Below, one piece after another: positions 1-10,707 of a stretch of DNA of 64,000 bases (position 1 is the stretch's first letter; every line of letters begins with the position of its first letter). The position numbers and the translations under genes were made by a program. Below the pieces are notes generated by a model, which saw nothing but the letters and a program-made list of their open reading frames with translations, did not search any database and was not told the origin of the DNA. This stretch comes from Zanthoxylum bungeanum (lineage: Eukaryota > Streptophyta > Magnoliopsida > Sapindales > Rutaceae): positions 53,532 through 117,531 of the forward strand of contig SKCR01031871.1 in assembly GCA_019454045.1 (NCBI GenBank), read 5' to 3'.

Positions 1-823
1 TCTGTTGATGTTGATTTCTTTGAAAATAAATTTCCTTTTATTTTGAAGAATAGTGGGGGCTCGTCCTCTAATATTAACCAAACAATAGAACATAATGAAT
101 CTGATAAAGAAATAGAATCTATACCTAGAATGAGCAAACGGTCTAGAACTATTAAAGATTTTGGTCCTGACTTCTATGCATACACCTTAGAAGAAGATCC
201 CACTACTCTAAAAGAAGCATTGTCATCTTTAGATTCTGATTTGTGGCAAGAAGCAATAGAAGATGAAATGAGTTCTTTAGAGACTAATAGGACTTGGCAT
301 TTAGTAGATTTACCTCCAGGCTGTAAAACCATAGGTTGTAAATGGATACTTAAAAAGAAATTAAAACAAGATGGTTCAGTAGATAAATATAAGGCTAGAC
401 TTATAGCCAAATTGTTTAAACAAAGAGAAAACATAGATTTCTTTGATTCTTTTTCACCAGTAACTAGGATTACATCTATACATGTGTTTATTTCTCTAGC
501 TGCAATTCATGATCTTGTTGTGCATCAAACGGATGTTAAAACATCTTTTTTAAACGAAGAATTAGAAGAAGAGATTTACATGAACCAACCTGAAAGTTTT
601 GTAATACCTGGTCAAGAAAATAAAGTTTGTAAACTTGATAAATCTCTATATGGCTTAAAACAAGCACCGAAACAATGGCATGAGAAATTTGATAACCTAG
701 TTATAGAAAATGGATTTAAGGTGAATGAAAGTGATAAGTGCATATATTATAAATTGGAAAATGGGATATGTTATATTATATGCTTGTATATGGATGATAT
801 GCTTATCTTTGGTTCCAATATTC
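1..823 (+). pseudogene. Ty1/copia pol fragment: reverse transcriptase, 5' end outside window
   Basis: Frame 1 is open from base 1, so the element starts left of the window. The protein is the N-terminal and central part of a copia reverse transcriptase, which copies element RNA into DNA inside virus-like particles. Motifs in order are WQEAIEDEM, CKWILKKKL, YKARL, SFSPVTR, QTDVKTSFLNEELEEEIYM, KSLYGLKQAPKQW, and the catalytic YMDDM at 787-801. Coding homology stops about 20 bases later, where the sequence becomes the start of a copia LTR (TGTCAGGGTTGGTGCTC at 824). The last 15 or so codons up to the stop at 879 are therefore LTR, not RT. The C-terminal third of RT and the RNase H are missing. 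The YKARL-AKLFKQRE stretch also looks altered from the usual AKGxxQ. A dead fragment. Confidence 0.9.
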
Positions 824-2330
824 TGTCAGGGTTGGTGCTCAGAGTGCCAATCTGGATCGTATTTATGTCCGATTTATAAATACGAGCAATTCTATTTTCC
901 ATAATATTACTAATCTAATAGTAGCTCCTTTGTCTTTTATACATTTATTCGATCTAATTACGATTAGATCGAAACTGAATCTAGTTCAGTGATACGTGTA
1001 TATTAGGCAAAGACCCTAGGATTTACAATATAGTGCGCAGTTACAACGTAGTTTGTAATTGATATTGGGAAGCACACTATAAGATGTATATCCTTAAAAA
1101 GTTCCTGGTCAAGATTTACTAACACGGGTCGGTTAGTAAAATCCGCTGAAACCAGTACATGTCGTCTATCGTGACTTGGTCCATTGGTTTATCCCAGTGA
1201 ACCATGAGTCTCAGGAGACTCGTACAGATATGTAGGTGTTTATTTGATAAGACACTAAACGACTCACTGAAGATTTCCTAATAGATGGTACACCAATGTC
1301 AATAGGAATCTTCTCGAGTTAAGCGAGCATAGTGGTCCTTCGACTTGAGATACCACAATGAGATATATGAGTTATCCTCCACACTTTGATGGCAGTCACG
1401 TCACTGATCTATTAATGATCAGACCCCCGCCTATTCGTTGGGTGTGGACTGATGCTCATGATATCCAGTGCGTATAAGATAGGATTCGTCAATCCTGTGT
1501 ACAGGGCATAGGAATCCTCACGTGTTTACGATCTAGTAAATCAATGGTTGTGGTATAACTTCGGAAATCAGTTCCAAGTGTTATTTAAAGATTGTAAATT
1601 GAAAGTTGACTATATTATACCGAACGGGTTTGACATTTTTATATATACCCCAAGTATAATATAGATAGCCTGTGACGGAGGGATTATACGTATGCAATGA
1701 CCTCGACTTGCATAGTTTAGAGAGATTATCTGTGGTCGTCATAATCCATGAGTGGGTGGATTATGGATACGAAATTGGATTTCGTGACGGATAAACCTAA
1801 ACTTAGAGAGTCCAACAATATGAAGTGTACTCGTTGAGCACTTGGGCAACGCGATATGAATAATACAGATTATTTATAATACTTCATCGGATTAAATGAG
1901 TTAATTCGGATCGTTTAATCGGTTAAACGATAACATATGCAATAGATATTTTGTTTTGTCCGATAATAATTATTTTGTATTTATATTGATACATAATATG
2001 ATTAGATACACATTAATTATCGTCAAATGAGATTTTGACACATGCCATAAATATATGTATCTGTTATTTATTGTAAATAATAATACATATATAATATTAA
2101 TTATATTAATTGATTATTTGGATATTTAATTGTTAAATATTTAAATGATTAATAATAACTCTTTTTCATAAATGTTATGAAAATTTGTCTAATTATTATT
2201 GGTTTGTATGGCATGATTTAATTGGATTTATTTGTCAAAATATGATTTGATAATATAAAGTTTAATTTGATTTTAATTTGATTAAATTTCTAAAATCCCA
2301 TTTTTACCCTTCAATTTTCACCCTCAGTGA
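824..2330 (+). repeat. Diverged copia LTR relic inserted in the RT
   Basis: The left end, TGTCAGGGTTGGTGCTC, matches the start of the copia LTRs at 12799, 19531 and 44320 (TGTTGGGGTTGGTG). Blocks further in also match: GTTCCTGGTCAAG, CAGTCACGTCAC, GTTGGGTGT, CTGTGACGGAG and GAAATTGGATTTCGTGACGG occur in the same order. Divergence is much higher than among those three LTRs. The right end is not defined: no CCCCTACA terminus or primer site is visible and homology fades in AT-rich sequence, so the end coordinate is approximate. No partner LTR is seen. Confidence 0.75.
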
Positions 2331-2650
2331 GTTCGTCCCACTATAAGTGGTGAGAAAATATCGAAATTGTTTCATCCATTTGGCTTTTGTGATACTTTCT
2401 TTAACCAATGTGGTGATTATGCAGATGCATACAATAAGAGAGGATCTAAATTTTTGTAGAGCTTTCTTAATTTACACCAGCACCATTCAGTAATTTTTCC
2501 ATAACCACTATATGTTTGCTATCTTATCATGAACAATTATAAGTATGCAAAATATTTGAAGTAAAAAGTTAGGTTAATTATCTAACAGAAGGCATTATGC
2601 ATCTTGTCACTTGGAGGAAAAAGAATCTCTTATAGCTTTTATGAATGCAT
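2331..2650. other. Spacer with no recognisable gene
   Basis: About 320 bases between the fading LTR relic and the left edge of the duplicated ARM-gene block. No ORF, terminal repeat or RNA gene is seen. It may include the tail of the LTR relic. Confidence 0.5.
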
Positions 2651-2715
2651 AATTACAAGAGTGTTCTCAAACATTTGTTTTCAAATGGTATATAGATTTT
2701 GGTAATTGGTGATAT

Positions 2716-5246
2716 TTACACATGTGTTAGCAACATCAAAGCAGTTTCAGCCAGTGAGTGAATTGATACACTGTGTCGGCTTACTCCCACAGTTCCTGAG
2801 AAAATATTAAAATTTTCAATCTCTGCTGTGGTTTCTATGACAGCTTCTAGCTCCATCTCGAAACCCAATTTCCTGAAAATATGTACATTCGTAGACTTAT
2901 CTCTCATCATCCAAATTGCCAGCTCTATGGCAAACCTCCTTATTCTTGGAACCTTAATTGGTGGTTGTTGGTATTTCCTCAGAATCTGGAATAGCGTATT
3001 AGCTAAATCAACTTCCATGATTCCTGTTCTTTGAAACATGATGCTGGATTCTTCAGGAGTCATGAATCTGAAAACATGTGCTGCTAGTCCAATCATCACT
3101 TCCTGTAGTTTGTATTCTTCTGATATGATTGCCTTGAGAATCTGCAACGGAGAATAGAATTAAACCTTGACTCTTGTTCCATTGGGACAAAGCTTTGGTG
3201 ATAGAAGAAAATAGTTTGTTGTAAGCACTTACTGTAGTGGCGGCAGCTGTGATTCCTCTTAACTGAGTGAAGCAATCTGCTCCGCTAGAGCTGCACAAAT
3301 TTCTCAAGATTCTTGCAGCATTTACTCTAATCAACGGAACCTCCAGTAATTCAACTAGCTTGTCCACCACCTTCAATTTCAAGATCCTGTGGCATTACTT
3401 TTGCTGTCCAATGCGAGCATTGCTAGTGCTTCTCCTGCAGCAATCCTTACATGTTTATGGTTTCTGGCATTCCCTCTTTGAAGAAAATGTGAACAACTCC
3501 TTCAGGATTCCTCCGGTGGCCCCAATCCTCTTGTTGCATCTGCTCTAGTGCAAGACTTGTTAGAATGTCTATGCCCAACTTTTGCAGCGATGGTTGTTTT
3601 TCTCCATGTATCAAAATATCCCTGATGTTCCTGATTGTGAAAACAACCTCCGAAATCTCTCTTCTAAGATGTTCCCCTGTTACACCTGTTGTGCTTGCCA
3701 GCATCTTCACCAGTTTCAGAGAACGTTTCACCGTCAAAATCTGAGATGATTTAGTATGTTCATTCCTCAACAAGCTCTCTTCAGCATGGGTAAAATCAAT
3801 AATCTTTGGTAGTAGCCCCGTTGTATTTCCAATCTTTCCGCAGTTGTCATGGTCGCGGGCAAGTTTCTTCATAATAAGAAGTCCTAAATGATTAAACGTC
3901 CAGAGTCCGTAATTTGCATGATCAAGAATGATCTTCTTTTCGCCAAGTTCATCTGTCGCAGCACCAGAGCTCCTATTTGTTTGTAGCAGAGATGATATTG
4001 ATGCCATTGCGCCAGGTATGCCAGCTACTCGAAGAGAGTTCTGCTTTTTGCCAGCTAATTTTAACAATATTTCTGCAGCTGATCGCCTGATCTCCTCCTG
4101 TTGTAGGTCTTTCCAATTCAACATTTCAACAAATCTTTCAATCAAAGACAGATTTATCCCAATCTTCTGAAGGGTATCATCAGAAAACCGCCCACTCGTT
4201 GCAAATTGGCGAAGAATTCTTGCGCCAATGAGTTGTTCATCAGGGGAATTTGAATCCAAAAGCTCCATACCAAAACTAACCATATCCATTTTCAACCCAT
4301 CGAATATGCTTCCATTAACACACTTTGAATATGCATCATAGAAAAACCTTCGAATCGAAACCAAACCTGATGGCCCAAAATCACATTCTCTGTTCACCTC
4401 TTCCAGTAGTTTACAGTATATGACCTTCCACTCCCAGTAAGCTTTCTCCATTAGAAACAACAAAGCTTCTGCCAAGGCCAAGGAATAGAAAATGATCAGA
4501 GCTGCTTCACGGTTCCTCTTGTCAGAATCTCCTTTAGCTACATCACCATAGTTATGTTTGATCAACTTCATCAGTGAGAGAGCCACACAAGTTGTTGCAG
4601 ATGCAAGCTGGAGCAAATAGAGAAGTTTACTGATATTTCTTGTAAGGAACACCCATTGAGCATAGGGTAGAAGCGGAACATCTTCACTTGCCCATGTCCT
4701 AGTTGGCTTCCTTTGCCAGTTTCTAGTTCCATCACTACTTTCTGCTATCTCCCTGCGCTTCCCAATAACTATTGGCCGGAACATTGATTTTGCAGCTTCA
4801 ATGAGATAATCAGAACCGGAATTTTTTTCATGAGAACTGTTGATTCCAGCATCTGCAAGTGACCATGTGGCTTGGTGCTGCCATTCTAGCTCTTGACTTC
4901 TGCTAAAAATACGAGCACCTTCGATCAACAAAATAAAGGTGATGAACCAGAAGTCAGTCTTGTCCAAAGTGATGGCGAAACCACCAAGAAGAACAACTGT
5001 TGCCCAAATGAATCCAAGAGTTCCAAGACCAGTTGCCGCCTTCTCAAGAATTGCAAGGTGCAGGGCGAAAAGGGTCAGTTTCTTTTCAGGTGCAGCAACC
5101 GCAGGTATCTTTGGAGAAACAGAACTTGCATTGCTGCTCTGAGGTTCAAAGATGGTGGTACTTGAACTACCAACTGTTTTACTAAGCTTTCGAAGCTCAT
5201 CGACATTCAAATGAAGCTCATCTTCTGTGGACGCCCCACTATCCAT
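2716..5246 (-). pseudogene. Membrane-anchored ARM-repeat protein, copy A (frameshifted)
   Basis: This resembles a plant family annotated as ARM repeat superfamily proteins with an N-terminal membrane region; the molecular role is unknown to me. Exon 1 runs from ATG 5246 to 3233, a 91-bp GT-AG intron spans 3232-3142, and exon 2 runs 3141-2716. The start is set by an in-frame TAG upstream. The first ~590 residues are open. Hydrophobic segments lie near residues 75-115 (two), 210-230 and 248-270. An alpha-helical armadillo-type region follows (LIGARILRQFA, RRSAAEILLKLAG, VKMLASTTGVTG). Between about 3545 and 3390 the frame breaks repeatedly through single-base losses relative to copy B, then resumes as LKVVDKLVELLEVPLIRVNAARILRN. 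Exon 2 is open. The stop lies beside a deletion of about 20 bp relative to copy B. It is either a recent pseudogene or a real gene with sequence errors. Confidence 0.8.
3142..3232 (-). other. Intron of ARM gene copy A
   Basis: On the minus strand exon 1 ends ...GCCACTACA and is followed by GTAAGTGCTTAC, a near-consensus donor. The acceptor is ...CCGTTGCAG before ATTCTCAAGGC. The junction is phase 0 and joins two ORFs with compatible repeat-like sequence. In copy B the donor GT is lost (position about 51174). Confidence 0.85.
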
Positions 5247-5486
5247 GCTACAGAATCAAAACTCAATGCTTGTTCTGTTTGGTCTTAGGTGGGGGGATTT
5301 GTTGGGTAGTTATAAGGAAAAAGAGGAAGAGAATGAGCTTTGTGGTGGACGTTTATTTTGTGAAGTGAAAATCAAAATATAAACGAAAATTATTTCTATT
5401 TCTGTCAATGTTCCTAGGAAGTGGAGGGTGATAAAATAGTGATTACAAAATACATATATATATAGCATACCTACATAAATACATAT

Positions 5487-5686
5487 TATGGAATTAATAT
5501 CCAAAATAGAATTCCTAGTACCTTTAGGATTTATGATTTTATTATATTTCCTTATTAGATACATATTTCCTATATTCATTATTATTACTCATTACTATAG
5601 GATTCCTTTTTTATTTTGGTTTCTATGTAGCCTATATAAAGACCCCTATCATTGTAAATTCATATAGAGTGAATTGAAGACTTTCT
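5487..5686 (+). repeat. TRIM LTR fragment upstream of ARM gene copy A
   Basis: From TATTATGGAATTAATATCC to GAAGACTTTCTT this matches the 5' LTR of the TRIM at 58891-59100 and the 3' LTR at 59588-59831. The first ~40 bases of the full LTR (beginning TGTTAAGGAG) are missing in the same way as in copy B. The LTR is in opposite transcriptional orientation to the ARM gene and contains a TATA-like CCTATATAAAG at about 5628. It lies about 240 bp upstream of the ATG and could contribute promoter sequence. Confidence 0.8.
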
Positions 5687-6300
5687 TAAGTGGAACACAT
5701 ATATAGAGACATAGATATATATATATATATAGAGATCTGGCCGGCGGTCCGGTTAATTCTGCTTCCACGCTTAAGTGGAACCAGAACCGAACCATTCGGT
5801 TTCGATTCCGGTTCTGGTTCCATTCTTTTCTTTTTTTTTACTTTTTTTTTAAAATAAAAATTTAAGATTGAAAAATTAATTTAATTTAAAATTATGAATT
5901 TGAATTTATATAATAAACTTACATAATTACATTAAATTACAAATAAAATTCTTATCTAAAAAAATTAAAAATAAAATTAGTAAATTAAAGAGCTTGAACT
6001 TAAATTTTTAAAAACTTAAGTTACCTACGTATCCTGTTTTACCTACGTATCCTACAGGATGAGAGGAATCAAAGCCCACGTAATTTCATTATAATATTAG
6101 TGGTTTATATCCTCCAGGGGTGAGAGGAATCAAGTTCTTAAATAGTGAAGTTCATAACAAGGTAATATATGTCGGAGTTTTTCAAAATATAAAAGCTATA
6201 TGGTTTTTCTCTAAAAGGGAAAATTGAGTCCCACATTGCAATATTAGTGGGAGGTGAGAGGGATGAAATAGCATTGCTTGAAATTTCTTCTCAAAGATAA
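5687..6300. other. Low-complexity AT-rich region with a hairpin and a TA repeat
   Basis: No gene is seen. A short TA run lies near 5715-5733. A perfect 13-bp inverted repeat, GGAACCAGAACCG (5777-5789) and CGGTTCTGGTTCC (5809-5821), encloses a 19-base loop with further CCGAACC and TTCGGTT motifs. Such subterminal GAACC motifs are common in hAT elements, but no terminal repeat or target duplication could be fixed. The rest is A/T-rich. Confidence 0.45.
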
Positions 6301-6456
6301 AGTGCAAGGCTTGAATCATATATGATCAACTGTATGATGGCGCCTCATCGTCCACGCATGACGCAATGTGGTGCTTTAATGGCGTACTTTGCACTTCGCA
6401 CATACGCTTCGTAACTGCGGATGGGTTCGGGTGACAGTACAGGTCGCGCCCAGCGC

Positions 6457-6466
6457 CTATAAATAG
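6457..6466 (+). promoter_or_regulatory. TATA box of a copia leader/LTR
   Basis: CTATAAATAG follows GC-rich CGCGCCCAGCGC and lies about 370 bp upstream of the gag ATG at 6836. The intervening sequence has no long ORF and looks like an untranslated leader. The LTR boundaries of this element could not be placed. Confidence 0.5.
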
Positions 6467-6835
6467 GCTTCTATCCAAGCCATTTTAATCATCCAAAAAT
6501 TCAAGCAATTTTCTTATATTCTCTCCAAATTCTTATCAATTTTCTACAGACACCACATGTTTTTACACTTCATCCAAAACATAAAAACACTATCGTATTT
6601 TTATTCTTCCTAATTTTCAAGGGATTTTCCGTTGATAGTACAATCGCCGAAAATACGTGAATATTGTTGTATCCTAAAGGAAATTCGTCGGTAACCTATT
6701 ATACTACCGATTTGGTGGGGGGAAATTTATCTTTAAGGGGAGTGACTTTATAACGAGCCTCAATACTCTTCTCTACTAGTCCATTTTATTCTTATATTTC
6801 CCAACAATCATAAGGGTAAGTATTGGTTTTATAAA

Positions 6836-7314
6836 ATGGACTTAACATCGCTTAACAAGCTTGTCAAGTTGAAGCAACTTGATGGAAACAACTTCAATCG
6901 TTGGCAAAAGAGGATGCACCTACTGCTTGCAACGTTGAAGGTGGTGTACGTGCTATCTACACCAAAGCCAACCCAATTCGAATATCCCCAAGAGGAGTCG
7001 CTACAAGTTGCACGTACTAGGCAGAAATATGAGATTGATGATTTGATGTGTCGTGGACATATCCTAAATTCAATGGCCAATGACTTGTTTGACACCTATC
7101 AACATATGACTACTGCAAACAAGATTTGGGATGCTTTGGAACAAAAGTACATTACCGAAGACGCTGCAAGTAAGAAGTTCCTTGTTAGTAAATTTAATTG
7201 CTATAAAATGGTTGATAATAGGTCCTTTTTTGAGCAATTCTATGAAATCCAAAGGATTATGGACCACAAGAATAACATAAATATGGATTAGGCTATCATA
7301 GTAACCTCGATCAT
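6836..7314 (+). pseudogene. Copia-type gag fragment
   Basis: Gag forms the particle shell of the retrotransposon. From ATG 6836 the protein begins MDLTSLNKLVKLKQLDGNNF followed by NRWQKRMHLLLATLK. This is the N-terminal pattern of plant copia gag (UBN2/DUF4219-type: LDGxNFxxWQxxM, then LWDALEQKY-like IWDALEQKYITED). An in-frame TAG at 7289-7291 interrupts INMD-AIIV; the usual residue there is acidic, so this is probably a GAG codon changed to TAG. Homology continues to about 7314, where an LTR beginning TGTAACGACC has inserted. The zinc knuckle and all of pol are absent. Confidence 0.8.
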
Positions 7315-8595
7315 TGTAACGACCGGGAATCTCAACTACTGTTATACTGTGAGACAAGTGTCACATAATATAAATCATGTTTGGAAACATATACCATCGT
7401 GAGATGACTTTAAGAACAATCGGTAAATTCTTCGAGAATCCGATATTAGATGGTACGATGTTCCACTCCGGATATCCCATAGTATTTGGGCCGTAACTTT
7501 CTCATACAAATTCTGATTATTATGAGCTTTATATTGTCGGAAAGCTAAGATCGAGACTACAACTTTTACGTTGAATATTTTTCCAAATTCGAACCAGAAA
7601 TGGGATAAAAATACATATCAAAAATTCAGATGAATAGTACCTGAGGGTCATTCTAGTAAATTCTCAAAGTTTCCCCAAATTTCTACACTTTTCTAATTTC
7701 AAATAGCCCTAGTATAAAAGGGGATACAATGCATGTATCCCTAAAATTCAAAAGAGAAAAAAGGGAAAACGTGAAGAATGAGAAGAAAAGAAGTAGAAGA
7801 AAGGAAGATGAAGAAGAAGAAGAAAGAAAAGGAAGCAAGAGGCAAATACCCATTCATCAAGCAAGGAAATAAGAAAAAAACAACCATGAGGGACTTTTAG
7901 GAGGATGGAAATCCAATAAAATGAGGTGAGATCATTTGACCCAAATCTTGGATTTTGAAATCTAGATAGTATGAAGTTATGATAATTATAGTAACATGCT
8001 AGGGATTGCATTTGGTGAGAAAATAGGCATGAAAGTTGATTGTGTTAAGAGTTGTCCAAACATTTAAGATCCTAAGTGTTGAACGTTTGGAGCCATAAGG
8101 TTAAAGAGTTAATTTGGATTGAGAAGTGTTGGTTTACTAAGTGTTTATAGTGAGTTTTAAAGAATTGTTGAGAAAAAGTGGTAGTATGGAAGTATGGGAA
8201 AAATATAGAGCAAACTAGGCATGGAGGGTCAGTGTTAGGCCCTCATTTTGGCCTAGTGTCACGAAGCTACAAGCCTAGCGTCACGACGCGTATTGGAAAT
8301 TTGCCACAGATTGTTTCTGGAATTATGAGCGTCTTGACGCCCGGGGCTTTGCGTCGCGACGCAGAGAAAGAAATGCTCACTGGAATTGCCAGCTTGTGTG
8401 AGTGTCGCGATGCCCAAGAGGCAGCGTCGCGACGCGTGATCAAAACTTTTCCCAAATCAGTTTCAGCTCATTCCGGTTTCACCCTAGCATGTTAGAGGCC
8501 GCCTTATAGGTCTCGTATTAGTTCGTATACATACCTTACATCAAGACACAAACATGATAAGCCTTGCAGTTAAAATATATTAGTGTATTAGTAAG
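7315..8595 (+). repeat. LTR fragment, probably Ty3/gypsy chromovirus type
   Basis: It begins TGTAACGACCGGGAATC, a start typical of Tekay/Del-type plant LTRs, and cuts the copia gag reading frame. It contains several copies of the palindrome-like GCGTCGCGACGC or near variants (about 8278, 8350, 8402, 8424). The right side is cut by the Athila-like 5' LTR at 8596, and no 3' remainder is found in the window. The family is inferred from the terminus only. Confidence 0.6.
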
Positions 8596-9067
8596 TGATG
8601 AGCGGAAAATATATCAATATTTACCGCCCATTTCACCTAATATTTTGTTTAGTTTCCTGGGTTTGATGAACGTTTTGATGTGTTTTAGTTTATTTTGCAT
8701 ATAAAATAAAATTGGGACTTAATGAAATCATTTAGGACGAAATTTGGAACAAATAAGGTCAAAAATTGGACTTGACGTGTTGATTTTGGAGATTGGAAAC
8801 TTGAAATGGCGATCTAACGAAGTACAATTTCGAAAATTCTAGCTTTGCACAATTGTCGTATTTTAGCCATAACCTTTTAATCCGATATCCGATTGAGGTG
8901 ATTCAAGTTCCAAATTAAAGAAGACTCAAAGATCTACAATTTTGACGTTCATAATAATTTCCATTTCTGAATAATTCATGACCGAAATTGATGAAACATT
9001 CAGAAGTGTGTTATGTGTAATTATTTAAGTCATTTTCAAAATAAGAAAAAAATAAAATTGTCAAACT

Positions 9068-9180
9068 TCCACCAAACATGCTTGCATGTTTGGTGGAGGA
9101 TTTGGTGCCATGTTTGGTGTCATGTTTGATGTCATGTTTGGTTTCATGTTTGGTGGAGCAATTGGTGGAGAAATTGGTGG
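9068..9180 (+). repeat. U3 palindrome and CATGTTTGGTG array in the LTR
   Basis: CCACCAAACATGC (9069-9081) and GCATGTTTGGTGG (9084-9096) form a perfect inverted repeat with a 2-base spacer. Directly repeated copies of the right half (CATGTTTGGTG and close variants, about 12 bp apart) continue to about 9157. The array ends roughly 20-40 bp before the TATA box. The 3' LTR keeps a shorter version (29201-29285). This layout suggests a transcription factor binding array in the promoter; the factor is unknown. Confidence 0.7.
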
Positions 9181-9196
9181 AAGCCTTTAGATTTTC

Positions 9197-9204
9197 TATA
9201 AATA
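9197..9204 (+). promoter_or_regulatory. TATA box of Athila-like LTR
   Basis: TATAAATA within TTTTCTATAAATACCAAGC, conserved in the 3' LTR at 29316-29323. It lies about 600 bp into the LTR and is followed by an AATAAA near 9320 and 29440. Confidence 0.75.
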
Positions 9205-9449
9205 CCAAGCTAAACTTTGTAAATTTCTCATGCTTTCTTTGGAAGAATTTTTCCATGAAAACCTAAAGGAAAGTGTCTTGTATATTTATTTAAGTTTTCT
9301 TGTATTTTTTTATTTAATTAATAAAATTTTGTATGTTTTCATTTACATCATGAACAGGTAATCCCATTCTACTGGGTTGAAAAGGTGAGACTTTTAATAT
9401 AATGAATTAGATTAATCTCCATATTTTTTAAAAAATTTAGATTAATTAG

Positions 9450-9632
9450 TTACCGCCTATATGGCCGGTTTAGGTGACAACCTTATTTACTACCTATATG
9501 GTCGGTTTTACATTTCAGATGTAGTTTCCGCCTATATGGTCGGTTTATGTCATAACATTGTTACCGCCAATATGGTCGGTTGGACTTAATTGAGACAAAT
9601 GAAATTTCCGCCTTTATGTTCTTGTTAAATAT
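9450..9632 (+). repeat. Array of ACCGCCTATATGGTCGGTT units in the LTR
   Basis: Five diverged copies of a ~19-bp unit (ACCGCCTATATGGCCGGTT and variants), spaced 30-45 bp apart, start near 9451, 9488, 9529, 9561 and 9606. The same array is present in the 3' LTR (29574-29750), and a reduced version with TACCGCCTGGTTGG-type units is in the related LTR at about 48730-48870. It lies downstream of the TATA box, so it would be in the transcript. Confidence 0.8.
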
Positions 9633-10536
9633 AATTAATTAATCGGTAAACATTGACAATAAGAGAGATTTCTAATTTTGAAATATTAAAAGTGGATCCT
9701 CTAACCCCCAGCATTTTTCTTTTATTGTACTTTTATCTTTTTAATTTCCAAGCATTTACTTTATGTCATTTACTTTATTTAAGTTTTTACTAGCCTTAGA
9801 TATGTTTCGTAACTAAACCAATTATCTGTGGTTGTGATGACTTCCAATATCACTTGTTAATAAGAGGTTGTTTTACGGTTTGGATAATATAAAAGTTTAT
9901 TTATTGAGTCTTAGTCTTAATGCATCTTGTTAACTGGCCATTAATAAGATTGAACTGGTAAACTTAAAATGAACTTGGAAAATGGATTTTAGGTTTAAGA
10001 CCATAGACTCAATAGCCCACGATATTATTTGAGGATATATAACCATTTAATAGATTTCCTTACAGGATATGAATATACCTGTCGGGCGGGGGTAGCCATA
10101 ATTGGAACTTAATCTTAATGAATTCAGGTAACTTGGTTGACATAGGAATATGATTAGTTGGGTTACACTGGGTATTTATATCTGACCATCAGAAGAGGCT
10201 TTTGCATATTTTCGTGTTCCAGGTTAGTAAACCAATATATTGCACAAACGTGAAATAACCGCTTCATCTTTAAAAGATATTGGAAAGATTCACAACCTTG
10301 GATAGTTTCTTAATATTGAATTTTTCTTAATTTACTTTCGTGCTATTTTAGTTACTTTTTTTTAATTTAAAGTCACCATCCAATCAAACGAACAATCCAT
10401 TAGATACTTGTAAAAGTTTGGCTTCATAAATTAATAGTTTAGGTATTAAGTCCTCGTGGGATCGATACTTTTTATACTACTTGAACGATAGGTGCGTTTG
10501 AGTTATACACGTGTGATTACACATCGGTCAAGTTTT

Positions 10537-10554
10537 TGGCGCCGTTGCCGGGGA
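10537..10554 (+). other. Primer binding site, tRNA-Asp type
   Basis: TGGCGCCGTTGCCGGGGA lies 6 bases after the 5' LTR end. It is complementary to the 3' end of plant tRNA-Asp, the usual primer of Athila elements. Confidence 0.88.
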
Positions 10555-10707
10555 CTTATTTATCTTTCACTATTAATTTTGAGGTTAGACACCTTTACCT
10601 GTGTCTAATTTTCTTTTATTTACTATTTTTATTTTCTTGTGTTTCAGGTTTTCAGACACTATATTAGACGAACCAGAAGCTTTGAAATCCGACCGCTTGA
10701 CCCAGAA

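Larger units (their letters stand above)
2651..5686. repeat. Segmental duplication, copy A (ARM gene plus TRIM LTR fragment)
   Basis: This block is repeated at 50582 to about 59092. Homology starts at AATTACAAGAGTGTTCTC (2651 and 50582). It continues through the whole gene and about 440 bases upstream, and ends after GAAGACTTTCTT (5686 here, about 59092 in copy B), where the two copies diverge. Gene orientation is the same in both. Copy A lacks the 5.5-kb copia insertion of copy B. The right breakpoint lies inside the TRIM LTR, so the TRIM was already upstream of the gene when the block duplicated. Confidence 0.9.
8596..10530 (+). repeat. Athila-like 5' LTR
   Basis: Starts TGATGAGCGGAAAAT and ends ATCGGTCA, 1935 bp. 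It matches 28722-29939 over its first ~1.2 kb and, more distantly, the LTR at 44027-49781. It contains a U3 palindrome with a CATGTTTGGTG array, a TATA box at 9197, an AATAAA near 9320, and a GCCTATATGG repeat array downstream. Confidence 0.92.

Noticed and set aside
7748..8011. Minus-strand ORF with FFLLLLHLPFFYF
   Set aside because: Translation of an AAGAAGAAG purine run in an LTR; no signal of coding.
9011..9266. Open frames on both strands with repeated CLVSCLM / TKHDTKH peptides
   Set aside because: They are translations of the 12-bp CATGTTTGGTG array in the Athila LTR. Both strands are open only because of the repeat.
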